Positions 35,901 through 48,892 are shown, counted from the first letter of the stretch. The stretch is 64,000 bases of DNA from Cristatella mucedo (GCA_009760855.2 WPIO01000017.1:2562501-2626500); one strand, 5' to 3'. Program-made: numbers and translations. The notes: a model not told the origin generated them from the letters alone.

Positions 35901-38133
35901 ATGAAACAGGACATTTCTTCGCTTCTTGGCTGCGCATTAGCTGTTCGCCTGCTTCTTGTTGGCTATGGCGAATGGCAGGACAGAGTGATGAGATTGAAAT
36001 ACACTGACGTCGACTACGGCGTATTCAGCGATGCGGCGATCCACGTTGCCAGGGTTCGCCTGTCTCTGCGCGTCGCCGCTTCTCTCGGCTCGGCGCACCC
36101 GCACCATCAGACTGCTGCTCCCTGAAACTTCTGTGCACATCAACTTTCAGGCGCTTGCCCGTCGACGCGCGCACCTGGCTCCGAGCAACCGAAGGTCGCG
36201 CAGGTGGCGACGGGCAGCGACGGCGGCGGCTGCGCGCGCGTAAACTCCGCAGCTCGTCATCGGTGCATCGTCGGCGCAGTGCATCGTCGCTCGGCTTGCG
36301 GTGCTACCATAGCAGCCGCCGCTTCCCGCGAGACTTGCCCGCCGCCGCCGCCTCTAGCCGTCCGCTGCGGCTGGGCGTCAGCCTGCCCATCTCATTGCAC
36401 GCGTTGCAGGGCGAGTCTCCCTACCGCCGAGACACGTACCGTTACACGCCGCTGCTCGCCATCATGCTCACGCCGAACGTCGTAATCCACCCTGTCTTCG
36501 GGAAGGTCTTGTTTTGCATTTTCGACGTCGCCGCGGGCTACCTGATGTTCGCCATCCTGCGCCTGCGGCGCGCGTCGCGCGCGTCCGCAATGCTGGCCAG
36601 CTCCGCGTGGTGGCTCTTTAACCCGCTACCGCTGGCCGTGTCCAGTCGCGGAAATGCCGAGGCCGTCCTGGCCGTGCTCGTCCTGGCCGTGTTGTATTGC
36701 ATAATGAAGAGACGCTTGATGACGGCAGCCGCCCTCTACGGTTTGGCGGTGCACGTGAAAACGTACCCCATCATCTATGCACCGTCGATCTATCTCCTGC
36801 TGAACGTCGCGTACAAGCGGCCCCGCGTCAGCGAGGGGTCGGCGCGAGCGTGGCGAAGATTCGTCGAACCTTTGGTGCCCAGCAAGCAGTGTCTGGCGTT
36901 CGCCGGCGTCAGCGCTTCCGTCCTGGCTCTGACGACGCTGTCATTCTACGCTCTGTAAGTTGTGGCCACAAGGCAGTGGACCGCTGGGTGCTGGCTTGCT
37001 GCTACGGATGCTTTTGCGGCCTCAATTCACCACCGTCGCACTTTAGTCCCGAGCACGCCGGTGCCGTTCGTGAGTGTGTTGCTGCCTTTTCGGTGTGCCC
37101 TCCCCCCCCCACCTAGTGCTTGGCTCCTAGTGCTCGAGCCACCATGTTTCGCTGCTGGCCGGCCACCCTAGATACGGCGAGGAATTCCTCATGGAAACGT
37201 ACTGGTATCATGTGACGCGAAAGGACTTGCAGCACAACTTCTCCATCTATTTCTATCTGCTCCGAATGGCGGAGAGTGCCGGTCCCGCCCTGTCGACTGC
37301 CGTCGGACTGGCGGCATTCGTACCCCAGGCGATTGCAACGGCCGTCTTCTCTGCACGGTACTACTGCGACTTACCGTTTGCCTGGTTCGTTATTACCGCA
37401 GCCTTTGTGACGTTCAACAAAGTGTGCACATCGCAGGTAGGCCTCTTCGGCTTGCACGCGTGCGCGCGCATGCCCACGTCTGCTCCCGTCAGCCGGCCGG
37501 CGTGCTTCGCATGACCCGTGCGACGAGGGAAACGGAAGCTGCGCTGGTGCCGGTCTGCTCGCCCCCTCCCCGTCAAGGACAGTGGCGGTCTCGGTAAATG
37601 CCTGGCTTTTTTCTCTCCAGTATTTCCTCTGGTACCTGTGTCTGCTGCCACTAATCGTGCCTCAGCTAAAGCTCGCCGCTCGGGAAGGTGCACATATGTG
37701 TCTCATCTGGTTTGCTGCTCAGGTGAGCTCGTCGGCAGCAGCCTGCGCTCCGCCATCACGTGCTCGAGCACATAAGCTACAATCGCGCACAGGCTCGCCC
37801 AGCTTGCTCTGGACATGCTGCCGCTCGTCTGGCCTGCAGGGTTGTTCGCGTGCGTAGGGCGGATGGCGTCTGCGTGTATTCATCAAGTGCCATCTGATTA
37901 GAGGCTTGCCTTTATAGGGGGCGTGGCTACTGCCAGCTTACTACTACGAATTTGAGAAGAAGGACGTACTCGTCTACGTGTGGCTCGCCTCGGTTGCCTT
38001 TATGTTTACCAATATTTGGTGCCTATGGAAGATAGCTGCGTCTGTTATCAACGCGCCTATTTTCGACGACCAGAGTCGACTGGACCAGGCGCTACCTGCT
38101 GCGCCTTCGGTTGACACGAAAAAGCGCCGCTGA
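35901..38133 (+). CDS. PIGM: GPI mannosyltransferase 1 (PIG-M)
   Basis: Catalytic subunit of GPI mannosyltransferase I in the ER membrane. It adds the first, alpha-1,4-linked mannose to glucosaminyl-(acyl)PI from dolichol-phosphate mannose, with PIG-X as partner in animals. Exons: 35901-36053, 36410-36954, 37172-37436, 37621-37722, 37918-38133, giving 426 residues (human PIG-M: 423). The GT-C motif DxD lies at residues 36-38 (YTDVDYGVF). Other family blocks: [85 protein letters not shown] and [12 protein letters not shown], separated by hydrophobic membrane helices. All phases agree. The first donor is GTTCGC, weak, but the joined protein aligns there without a gap (HVAR|GESPY). The Met at 35901 is the only in-frame start and gives a slightly short N-terminus. 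TGA at 38131-38133. Convergent with the zinc finger gene. Confidence 0.95.
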
Positions 38134-38894
38134 GCGGCGCTCGTTCGGCAGCTCGCTGTGACAGTCGGCCACCGGACAGCGACCTTCCGGTGACGTCCGG
38201 GGTACTCGAACAGCATACAGCGATACAGCCGGAGACGCAGCGGTGATGACTGACACGTTTATGGTGCCGCGCAAGCTCTCAGGTCTGGCGGACAGCAGGG
38301 GCTTACGTGACAGAAAAATAGACGCGAACGATTTCGCGGAGCAGCAGCACAACGACGGAACAGTGAAACAGTGAAAGAAAGGCTTGCCTGGCGCTGCACT
38401 GCCATGCCCGCCGCTTGCTGCACACGGCGCAATGATATGTGAAGTGAAGAGTGCGCACAGCAGCAGCGAATCGAGGCGAATGTCACGCCACGGGACCCGT
38501 GCCTGTTTTGAAGCTCATTTTCACGTGCAGCCGGCAAGAGATGAGATGCTCAGGACGAGAAGGAGGGGGCCGAGTAGGCGCGAGAGCGCACGGCTCACGC
38601 AGCGGATAGTTCATAAAGCAGGTCTGCCGTTGCCGAGCTCTCAGGTCGACAGACACGAGTGCTCGGTTGTGGCGCTCGAACAGCCAGCGCTCGGAGGAGA
38701 TGGCGTGCATAGCGCGACAGCCTTGCGGCCCGCGCGCGCACTGCCAAGTCGCTGCGCAGCGCTCGTAGCTTGACAACCGACTGCTGACGTTGGCTGGCGG
38801 CGGTAGGGTCTATGCTGGCGTGCTTCGGACGAGGCACGGCCGAGCCCTCTCTTCCACAGCTTTTTCCCGATATGCATGCCTGCCCGTGTGAGCG
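38134..38894. other. Convergent 3' region between PIGM and zinc finger gene
   Basis: GC-rich, with overlapping chance frames on both strands. No polyadenylation signal I would insist on. Probably the two 3' UTRs. Confidence 0.5.
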
Positions 38895-39514
<620 letters not shown>

Positions 39515-39910
39515 ATAATAATAATAATAATAATAATATAGTAATAGTAATATAATAGGTCATTTGCAGGCACCCCAAGAGCCCTAAATCTCCGTCCAGG
39601 CACTTTAAAGCTCACTGCAAGAAAGCGTTAATGGCAAGTACGGTATCACGCTTACACCAGCACTAAAGCACAGAATGAATATGGCTAGGCCAGGCAAAAG
39701 CACACAAGAAGACACAGGGCCACCGTTCAGTAGGACCCCTGATTACAAACATGCACTGTATCATGCACAGATCAGCACACAGGCACAAGAAAGTCAAGTT
39801 CATTGGGACACAGGGAAAGCTGAGCGCAACAGAGGCTTCTTTAGCTGAGACAAATTAAAATGATGCAAAGTCATTGCTAGTGGTGGGAGAAGTCGGAAGT
39901 GAATGCGACA
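39515..39910 (-). mobile_element. LINE 3' end, diverged, with (ATT)n tail
   Basis: On the + strand it begins with (AAT)n at about 39512-39540. The following segment (GGCACCCCAAGAGCCCTAAA) has the same hairpin layout as the LINE-A tail but has diverged. Confidence 0.6.
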
Positions 39911-39984
39911 CTTGTGGTGCATTACAAAGAAGACAGCCGATCACAAAGAGAGTTCGATTCAGTGTGCGGAATGTTAGTATCTTA

Positions 39985-40575
39985 TCTCAGTCTGTACCTT
40001 GTGTTACGCAGGTGAGTTTTCTATGGCATACTTAAAGTCAATGCGGCTTTGGTAAGTATTCGATAGCCAGCAGATGTCATTCATGAAAAAAGGAGAAAGT
40101 GAGAAGCTGTTAGCTGAGTCAGGAAGGCAGTCAAAGAAGTGAGTATCGTGGAAGTTGCAGCTCTGGACGGCTGGGAAGAGTGCGCAACAGTCAGGAAAGG
40201 TGGGAAGGATGTGCCGCAGTCGGGAGCTAGAGTATACATGTTGCGTAAGAATTATGGAGGTGAGTTCCACAGTCTAGGTCCTGCAGAGCTAAAGCTTCTG
40301 TCGCCAATAGTCATAAAGCATAGGAATGAGACAGCTAATTTATTGTCCATACAGGACCCGAGGGCACGAAGAGGCTGAAACTGGTGCTGAGGAATGGCAA
40401 AACGTCTAGAATCAGAAGGAGCGTGTGGTGCACGAGCAACTTGGAGAAGCAGGAAGGTCGTGCAGTTAGGCTATGCGATAGGGATGCTTGCCAGTGAAGC
40501 TCAAATAGAAGTGGTGTGATGAGGCAGCTATGCAGCTGACTACAGACCAAACGAGCTGTCGAGTTTTGCACTACT
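39985..40575 (-). mobile_element. LINE-B 3' fragment
   Basis: - strand: SQLHSCLITPLLFELHWQAS, FQPVRALRSCMDN-like segment, then the LINE-B 3' tail (GCGCTATAGAAAACTCACCT-like). Frame broken. Confidence 0.78.
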
Positions 40576-40985
40576 TAATAATTAAAGGAAGCTTGATCGA
40601 AAGTTAGTGGTAGCATGCTCAATGACAACAAGTATAACATGGTTAGAGGTGACATGCACAGGACGTGGCCACACTTCATGGCACAGAATGTAGAATCGAA
40701 TGACAGCACAGCAGCCACGAGATCTCCTGCAGTGCATGAAACGAACATGCCTAGTGCCGCAGTGCACTAGGCATGCCAAAAGCCTGTGATGCAGCGACTG
40801 TTAGCGACCGATCCTGCATGCAAGCGTTATATCACAGTGACTCTAGCAAAACTGTGGCAAAGAAGAAGCCTTTAGCAATGCCGTTTGAGGGAGGGTCACC
40901 ATGCAAATATGGTTAGTGGCAGCATGCAGTGTCAGCATGCATAGGCACACAAAGGTCGAATCGCATAGACCCGATACTTGCAGAC
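40576..40985 (-). mobile_element. LINE-A 3' UTR pieces
   Basis: Two blocks (about 40580-40660 and 40895-40985) match the LINE-A 3' UTR (TGGTTAGTGGCAGCATGC and similar) around unrelated sequence. Confidence 0.65.
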
Positions 40986-41336
40986 GATTAAGGGCACAGG
41001 CCGAAAGTTCCGAATAAAGAAAATTGCATTAATCTACACGAGATGGCACAAACACATGCACTAGTCTGGCTATTGTACGCTAGTCTAAGGAGGCCCTCAT
41101 TTCGGCAGTGCTGCTCGGCTGAAAGTCGGCCGACTTGACAGAGCTGAGGCAATGCGCTCATCCAATAATAAGTCGTTGTTTTGGAATAGCACACCAAGAT
41201 TATAAGCAGACGTCACTAGAGTGATGCTTCTATCTACAGACTGGATGTCAAAAATCATCTGGTTGCACTTTTCACTCGGTGTCTTATCACCCTCCCTCTA
41301 TGTCTCGAAGCCTCTGCCTGCCATTCTTGTTCCACA

Positions 41337-41367
<31 letters not shown>

Positions 41368-41700
41368 CTCTACTGTAAAGAAATCATAAATGCATATTAG
41401 AACTAAGATATACCAATTTCACACCCTGGATCGAAACGAGAGAGACTACTGGCAGAAAGAGCGCCTTTGCAAAGCTTCTGCATTTTAGCAGAAGTTGTAC
41501 AACTGGACAAAGTCAATCCCGAAGCTGGGCATGTTGGTTTGTATGTATGATACGCATACGCTCCTTGTCGACGGCTAGGCGTGAGCCATCGCAAAAAGTC
41601 CAACTGCCACGGAAGAGCTCTTGTCTGCCGAGATCCCGCTGCACAGTGAGTGCGTCACCCTGCGACTGCTGCCCTGATCAATGAGAAAGCGGAGAGAGGC
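40986..41700. other. Intronic, nothing recognised
   Basis: Contains a (CT)n microsatellite at about 41338-41364. No exon supported. Confidence 0.45.
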
Positions 41701-41779
41701 GGCACGCTATGCATGAAACTGCTCCGTCGCAGGCCGTCGGCCGTGAAGCCGACGAGAGCAGGCTCAAGGCTCCCCTCAC

Positions 41780-42137
41780 CCGTGTGAATACGTATGTGCA
41801 CCTTGAGATGACTGCGTTCGACCGTGGCGTAGTCGCACTGTTCGCACTTGTAAGGCTTGACTCCGGTGTGTTTGCTCAGATGCTTCTGGAGATGGATCCT
41901 CTGGTTAAACGAGTGTCCACACTGGTCACACTTGTAGGGCCTCGCGAGGTCCTCGCGCTGCTGCTGCTGTGTCCTCCGGCTGCTGCTGCTGCCAGGATTC
42001 CTAGTCGAATTGCGACGAACTCTGACACAGCTGCTGCCTCCAGTGTCAGCACTGTTACCGCCGTCGGTTGCCTCGCCACTGTCTTCTTTGGTTTGCTGAG
42101 CATCGAATCGTTTGCTGATCGGCATTTCCTCCTGCAC
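41780..42137 (-). CDS. Zinc finger gene exon (fingers 1 and 2)
   Basis: Exon bounded on the - strand by the acceptor TCCTGGTAG|GTGCAG and the donor ACGG|GTGAGG. Acidic/Gln/Ser-rich linker (TKEDSGEATDGGNSADTGGS) first. Finger 1: CDQCGHSFNQRIHLQKHLSK. Linker TGVKPYKC. Finger 2: CEQCDYATVERSHLKVHIRI. The CDYA signature and TGVKPYKC linker recall ZFP64-type arrays, while the linked N-terminal exon recalls BCL11. It joins in frame to the exon at 39181. Confidence 0.9.
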
Positions 42138-42200
42138 CTACCAGGACAAGGAGAAAATAAGGATAGTTTTTTTAACTGACCAGCAGCTGCTGGTGCGTAG

Positions 42201-42759
42201 ATGGACTGTTCCAGTCCTAATCAAGAAGGCAACACAGCCAAGGCAGCACATGTCCAAGCATGGATGATGGTAAAGAGGGTGGACACACGTGGACAGCAAA
42301 GGAAAGAACAAGCGGCGAAAGAAGGAGTGTCTTCCGCATTGTTACAAAGCCATGCAATCACGAAAGCAAAACACCAGCGTACACCACATAAGCCTTGTAG
42401 GACGAAGCTTCAGACTTCTGTTGAGATGCTTGCTATCAGTGGTGGGCGGGTCTGGGTTTGCTCAGGGCATTACCAGAAGGGAACCAAACTGAACAACTTG
42501 ACGCTGTCGGTATTGTTCAGATGTGCTTTCAACCGTCATATAAGAGTCCTGGCAAAACGTGAAAATAATGATAGCTCAACGGCTAGATTAGCCAGATGCA
42601 GAATTCATGTTTGGAAAGCTATCTACCTTGAATGTATGACAAACATACGTAGGTGTATTTTGCCCCCACCCCAAAGTGATATTTCGATAGTGGACTCGGT
42701 ACACGTGACAGTAAAACCCACTAAAACAATATACTATAAATAAATAAATGGTAAATAAA
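42201..42759. other. Intron, no supported exon
   Basis: Unique sequence upstream of the zinc finger exon. The + strand is open for 180 codons but without any family signature. Confidence 0.4.
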
Positions 42760-42912
42760 TCCTAGCTAATTTAACAGCCTCGTTTTGTATAGCGACAGAA
42801 GAGCCTTTACGGCTATCGCCACCGCTTGCAGTGGCGATAAAGGATCGCCCACCGCAGGAATCGAGCCCACGACCTCGGGACCGAGGTCGTGAAAGCAACC
42901 GCCTTACCTATA
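42760..42912 (-). repeat. SINE-2 copy
   Basis: - strand: CACGACCTCGGTCCCGAGGT, B box GGGCTCGATTCC, body GATAGCCGTAAAGGCTCTTC, end CTGTTAAATTAGCTAGG. Confidence 0.9.
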
Positions 42913-42997
42913 AGTTACCCATCGAAGATGATTCCGACGGTATGGTAGAGATAAGCATCTCCACTGGCTGGTACAAGTTGGTAAATGAATCCAGTTT

Positions 42998-43125
42998 GGG
43001 TTAATATTAATAATAATAATATTACACTTGATACTTGATAAAGTGCCCTCGAAGAACTCATATCTCTTTGTAAGTGCTTTACATTTGCTGCAAAGGAAAC
43101 ACGATCGAATGGTGAGTGGTATCAA
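42998..43125 (-). mobile_element. LINE-A tail
   Basis: - strand end of the 3' UTR, hairpin and (ATT)n. Confidence 0.82.
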
Positions 43126-44634
43126 GCTTGATTCCGAATTTTACTTTGCTTTGAAATGACGGTCAGTGGCTTGGCACCCTTCGTGTATTCCGGCTGCAGT
43201 TTAGGGCCACTTTGTGTAACAAACGGTCACGCGCTACATTCTCCAAATTTTCATTTGTACTATATTAAGTTAAAATGTCAAGGTTCCCATGCGGAGTGCG
43301 CACAGGTAGAGCACTTGAGCAACCAGTACTGAGCCAGGCGGCCGGCCAAAGCAAGTGGCAGCTGCAGCTTGGACTCCGGAGCAAGGCACGCCCAGGATTA
43401 ACTACAAACAATGAGAGGGGTCAGACCTTGACAGGCCAGTCAGCCAATCGGGAATGCAGATAGGCAAGCAGCCGCCGCCCCGGACGGGGACAGCGCCGAG
43501 GAGGAGGAGGAGGAGGAGGAGGGGGGTAGTTCTAATGAATCAGCAGCAGCTGCCAGTGCCTGATGCAGCTGATGGCAGTAAAACCTGCGCTAGGAGTGAA
43601 ACACGAAGTTGGGCGCGTATCACAGACGGTCCCACAGAACCAGCACCAGCCAGATCACTTAACAGCACTCATTCCACCAGCGGCTTCGGCACGGCTTTGC
43701 ACATGGTGGGACATCTGCAGCTCGGGGCATCCCTTTTGAAATCGGAGCTGGCCGACCTGCGAGACGCCGCGAGTGTGTTGACATAGGTCCCAGGCCCCAA
43801 TCTGCTGGCATCTGTGTGTTCCATGCTCCCGTTGCATGGCAACTCGAGCCACCCGTCGGCAGAGAGGGGGCGGTGATACGCACAGCCTACGTGGCAGACA
43901 GTCGTCGAGGCGGCGATCATTCGCAATGGCGGCACGAATGCGTAGGCTTCTGCTGCCGGGTCCGCTCCAGGACATGCTGCTACCATGGAGGAGCGAGACC
44001 GTCGACAATGGCTGCAGCGCAAGCGATCTGCGGTCTGGCCACTTGCTTGCTGCGGCCCTGCGCAGGCTGCCCACGGCTGGATGCATGCAGCAGCAGCTGC
44101 TGCTTCGGGAAGTGGCTTACACTCGGCGCTTCCTCCGAGCCGTCACCGTTGCTCCCAGTCTGACAAGACACGGAAGAGCTTGCGGGCTGAGCAGCGCCAC
44201 TGCTACCGTAGCCTGCGGCCCCCATCTGTCTATTGCCGTAGGTGATGCCAACGTAAGGCAACGAATTTGATGACGGAATCGAATAGGTGTTTCCTGGCTA
44301 CAACGGCCGCGGATAGCTGCGCTTAGCTGCGAGGCGCCGAGAGCAACAGTCAGACCCACTTTGTCTGCAGACGACGGAGCAACCGAGTCAACATGGCAGA
44401 AGCCAACCGAGCGCTCACCTGCCCTGCCCTGCCACTCAGGCGCCCAGCGAAGCATCACAAGCTCGGCAAAGCGGCATTCCTGCCGTGCGAGGTGTCTCAT
44501 CTCTGCCGGCATAATTTCGGGCAGGCGGAGAGGGAGGGGGCAAGCGCAAGAATCGTCCCCCATTGCCATCGGCTGCCAAGCACGAGCAGGATGCACGGGA
44601 CGCGAGACAAGAGCAGGTGGCTGCTGCTTTGCTG
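43126..44634. other. GC-rich interval in the zinc finger locus, no exon assigned
   Basis: Contains (GAG)n at 43498-43522 and several long overlapping frames on both strands, none with a domain I recognise. It may hold a coding exon of the zinc finger gene that I cannot define. Confidence 0.4.
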
Positions 44635-45201
44635 CTACTTTGCTCGAGCTGCACTAGCCTGTAGTATGACGGCAGGCTGGTTTTTCTGCCGATCGGGCTG
44701 CCTGTCGCTCATTTCCGAGCGAGGCCCGGCCAAGGGATTGACATCGATGTATATGGTGTCGCCATCCTCATCGTCCGTGTTCTCTTGATGCTGATTTGAG
44801 GCCACGTTCGAGCCGGATCGCTTGCGCTGAGCCTTGGCTGACGCTGCCGCGCTCGAGGCAGCGCCGTAAGCGTGCTTCATCTCTATGTGCCTTTTGCGCT
44901 TCTTCGGGACGACGGAGGCGCAGCACTTTTTCAGAGGCACGACGTCAGAAGCAGGGGCGACGGCAGCAGCAGCAGCAGCTGCTGCACAGTCGCCGTCAGC
45001 CCTGCGAACGGCGGCTGCAGCTGAGGCCGGGGCGCTGATGCTACTGCTGGCCGAGGCAGCAGCATCAGGAGCGGCCGTGAACGTAGAGGCAGCAGCCGTC
45101 GACATCGGAGCCACGGGACTGCCTTCATCGGCGGCAGCGGCAGTTCTAGGCGTCGCGCTGGCCGACACAGGTTTGGCTGAAGTAGCAAGCGATGCCTCAG
45201 T
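44635..45201 (-). CDS. Probable internal exon of zinc finger gene (Ala/Ser-rich)
   Basis: On the - strand a strong acceptor (TTCTTGCATTGCAG) precedes an open frame starting TEASLATSAKPVSASATPRT. It continues through poly-Ala stretches, a basic segment (VVPKKRKRHIEMKHAYG), a Ser/Ala part and an acidic segment (ENTDDEDGDTIYIDV). Such low-complexity linkers are common between fingers of BCL11/SALL-like proteins. The 3' limit is the frame's stop (44635); the true donor was not determined. Its phase does not match the exon at 56041 directly, so at least one exon between them would be missing. Confidence 0.5.
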   Translation of the reverse strand, partial: TEASLATSAKPVSASATPRTAAAADEGSPVAPMSTAAASTFTAAPDAAASASSSISAPASAAAAVRRADGDCAAAAAAAAVAPASDVVPLKKCCASVVPKKRKRHIEMKHAYGAASSAAASAKAQRKRSGSNVASNQHQENTDDEDGDTIYIDVNPLAGPRSEMSDRQPDRQKNQPAVILQASAARAK

Positions 45202-45730
45202 CTGCAATGCAAGAACTCATGCCAGGTAGCATGCCGGATCACGAGCCAGGTCGGAAAGTGATAATAAAAGACAGCCAGTTTTCATCAATCCGGCTTATGC
45301 AGAAAGCGAGACACGGGGTTTTGCCTTGGCTGCTCGGCAGCTCTCCGTGGGCTGCACAGAGAGCTGATCATCGCCATATATTGCACACGAAGAAAGTACA
45401 TCAAGACATCCGGCCCCAAAGGGGGAGTCAGCGTCAACAGAAAGGCAACACGTATATTTCTCTCTTCTTCACAGCGTTCGGCAGCAAGTAAAGTGCACTA
45501 CATAAGCCTTTGTCGTCAGGTCTGAAGGCAGAAGTGCTTTCACGGATGATGCTAAATCTTGACCTTGAGTGGGTAGGGCCAAAAGTCGCTGGAAGTGTGA
45601 CCTCATATCATGCTATTCCTTTCCTCGTGTCTTAGCAAGCCGACAGCAGACTAGCTTTCTTAACAGTGTACTAAATTGACTAGAAACTACTTGACGGTTG
45701 CGAGCCACGGGTAATATAGATGTATTTTCT
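45202..45730. other. Intron, nothing recognised
   Basis: Unique sequence, no exon or repeat assigned. Confidence 0.4.
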
Positions 45731-45824
45731 TAATTTTACCTGTGCAGTGACAACGAAATACTAACTACTATTGACTGTAATTTTACCTGTGCAGTGACAA
45801 CGAAATACTAACTACTATTGACTG
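45731..45824. repeat. 47-bp exact tandem duplication
   Basis: Two identical 47-bp units, 45731-45777 and 45778-45824, beginning TAATTTTACCTGTGCAGTGA. Confidence 0.97.
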
Positions 45825-45854
45825 GCGGTTTCCCGTTATTCCCAAAAGGCGAAG

Positions 45855-46010
45855 CTGATTTAACCGTCCCATTTGTACAGCTGCAGCTAAGCCTTACCGG
45901 CTATCATCACCGACACTTGCAGAGGACAATAAAGGATCGCCCACTGCAGGACTCGAACTCACGACCCGGGTCGTGAAGAGAAAGTGCCTTACCGCCAGGG
46001 CAAAGACCCA
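45855..46010 (-). repeat. SINE-2 copy, diverged
   Basis: - strand: CACGACCCGGGTCGTGAGTT, B box GAGTTCGAGTCC, body GATAGCCGGTAAGGCTTAGC. Confidence 0.78.
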
Positions 46011-46199
46011 GGTGCTAGGAAATAGTTATGAAAACTATCAATAGGATCAATTAGGATCAATAGGATAAACAGTCAATAGGAAGTCGTGGTTGTTGAAAAC
46101 CTCAAGAGGAGCTTTTGCAGGTTAGTGAGAAGGTAGCTCTCATCAGGATGTACTCCTGCAGCAACTTGAATGCAATGCAGCTGAACATTAGGCTCCCCG

Positions 46200-46273
46200 A
46201 GAGAAGTGCCTAGAAAGAGATTGAGTTCTCGGCGGGCACTACAACAAATGTATTATTATTATTATTATTATTA
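46200..46273 (+). mobile_element. LINE-A tail only
   Basis: GAAGTGCCTAGAAAGAGATT, GTTCTCGGCGGGCACT, then (ATT)n. Only the last 75 bp of the element. Confidence 0.85.
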
Positions 46274-47887
46274 ACTGTGGCAGGTCACAGCTGTTTACAG
46301 AGGTCACAGAGTAAATTTTGAAGTGAATATTAGGCAACTCCATAGCTGGACGATGCCCAAAAGGCTTTAATCGTCTTTCACGAGACCAGCAGGACCTCTC
46401 AAAGGATGCAAAGGACCGGAAGTCCTCCTTTAATCCGGCTCCGCCCTGTAGCCAGCTAAACATGCAGAGCCTGAATCTTCGAGCTAAATCTGAAAGCCGG
46501 AGCAGCTTGGGAAAGCTATTTGCCATTGCAAAGGATTGGCCAGTCAGATTTTGAGAGGCCGAGAAGCACAAAGAGCCAAAGGCGTGCCACAAAGACATAA
46601 ATTGGTATTCTCTCACTTGGCCGGAAGCCACGCCTGTGGGAAGGCGTCGGGTTACCAATCACGTTTCATTTAGCCCCGGCTAAAAAGAACACCAGCTCTG
46701 CAACAAAACGTCCGAGCTGCTGCAAACCGAAGGGAAACACCTGATCTGTTAGCTTCGCCTCCCGATACAAAACGGGTACACAGCACTGCAATCAAAAGGG
46801 CATGAAGCCGCAGACCAAGGACAAGCAGCCCTGTGGTTGTCTTTAAAAATGTCTCTGAGGAAATATCATGCCCATTTTGAGAGTCCGACGCTCTGCGCCG
46901 AAAGTTCGCCATCCGGCAGCCCTCATCTAACCCCTATCTGAAGAGGAGTATTGCTTTGCCCCCTTGTGGCTAAAGGTATGCAACGAAGGCGAGCCGATCC
47001 CAGCTAAGATTCAACCCTAAAACTAAAAGAAAAATTCAACCTAAAAGAAAAACAAAAGTACTAGATAATCCCTCCGAAGAAAACACTCATAGCAGCGGTG
47101 TCATGTCCCCCTCACAACGATGACGGCGCAAGCCGCGCACAAGCTTTGAAGGTGCTCTATAAGCGCTTCGACCGAGGAAGCTGGATCGCTACTATAGAAG
47201 AGGAGTTACTGGACTTGCAGCAGCAGCAGCAGCCGCGGCGACAGGACTAGCAAGCATCTGCCACTTGCAGCAGGCTGCTTCTGGGTGGCCTTTCCAAATG
47301 GGGGCAAAAGTCCCCCCCCCCGAAAACACCTAGTCGTGCATTAACATCGTTAAACTTAGTGTGGCCGGTGGGTGGTGACATATAGCATATAAAACACATA
47401 GCATATAAAACACTTTTTTCGGGAAATCGAGCCTACGTGTGTAATCCATTTCTGTTTTGTCCGTGGGGCGGTGTGGTTTTGATTGGTCGGTTCGTCCAAC
47501 TAGAAGCCAAAAAGTAGAAACAGCTTCTCCTTCATGAGAGTCGGCCAACTTGGCTCCCTCCCCCCAAATGTGGTGATGCATATATAATATATCGGGCCTC
47601 AGCAAAAATATCTGTATGGGACAATATATTGTATTAATTTTATTTTAATATTTTGTATGGGGTGTTTCAACCATATCAGTAGATTGTACTGTCCCCATGA
47701 ACAATATCTACAATATTCCAGCACTTATGGGGCAGTTTAGTTTTAAGTTTTAACAGCACTTCCAGACTCCTGAGTCTGACTGCATTTTGTGGATCAGGGA
47801 CTGCGCAAGTCCGTGCAGCATGTTTGGTAGACACAATTTTAGAATTTTTGCTTCGATGACATTGATAATATGTTTTACTGTTTGCAA
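46274..47887. other. Intergenic or intronic, no gene supported
   Basis: Frames of 80-139 codons on the - strand (46239-46658, 46670-46912) show no recognisable domain. A (CAG)n at about 47217-47232 is present. Confidence 0.4.
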
Positions 47888-48232
47888 ATATAATAATAAT
47901 AATACATTTGATATAGCTACCTCAGAGAGCTCACTCTCTTTCTAGGCACTTGGCATTTGCTGCAAAGGAAGCACGATCGAATGGTTACTGGTAGCATGCT
48001 AAAAGACAACAAGCATAGCATGGCCAGGGGTGACAACAACAGAGTCAGCATGAAAATATGGTTAGTGGTAGAATGCACAGTGTCAGCATGCACAAACACA
48101 TAAAGGACGAATCACATGGATCCACTAAATGCTGTAATAAATAGATGCATTTTAGGTTCTTTTTAAACGTGGTCAAGTCAGGGGGTGTCAAGACGCAAGT
48201 CGGAGGTGAGTTCCAGGCTTTGTGAGCAATAA
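47888..48232 (-). mobile_element. LINE-A 3' fragment
   Basis: (AAT)n at 47890-47903, tail hairpin, complete 3' UTR and the start of the RT C-terminal end on the - strand. Confidence 0.88.
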
Positions 48233-48334
48233 CGTTATTTTGTAGTCTTTACTATGATAATATAGATATATTTATCATTAGCTTTGACAATTGACAAACC
48301 AATAAATAACAATATTATTGTCCCAAGGCTTGCA

Positions 48335-48515
<181 letters not shown>

Positions 48516-48521
48516 CATAAT

Positions 48522-48668
48522 TCACTTGCATAGCACCCTGAGAGGACTTAAATTTCTATTCAAGAGCTTCACATATGCCTCGGAGCTCGAGCCCACGTTC
48601 TCAGTCAGCAAATACTCACGTTGACCTTGGTTCGAGGCGAGCACCTTGACGACTGGGCTAAACCAGCG
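48522..48668 (-). repeat. SINE-1 copy
   Basis: - strand head TGGTTTAGCCCAGTCGTC, B-box region GGGCTCGAGCTCC, tail AGTCCTCTCAGGGTGCTATG. Confidence 0.85.
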
Positions 48669-48779
48669 AGGCATACGGCGATGTAGTAACCCAAATCAGA
48701 GGAAAGTAGGTCGAAACTAGGTGCCGATTAAGGAGGAAAGGTCGATAGTGCAAGCACAGCTTTAGTCATATCGGAATCG

Positions 48780-48819
48780 TGTGTATGTGTTGTGTGTGTG
48801 TGTGTAAGTGTGTGTTGTG

Positions 48820-48890
<71 letters not shown>
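48780..48890. repeat. (TG)n microsatellite
   Basis: (GT)n with a few interruptions. With the CA tract at 48338 it forms complementary inverted simple repeats about 400 bp apart. Confidence 0.96.

Positions 48891-48892
<2 letters not shown>

Noticed and set aside
42201-42743. 180-codon + strand frame
   Set aside because: No domain, no repeats of known protein, inside the intron of the - strand zinc finger gene; probably chance.
43454-45038. Many overlapping frames on both strands in GC-rich DNA
   Set aside because: High GC removes stops; only the frame with an acceptor at 45201 has support.
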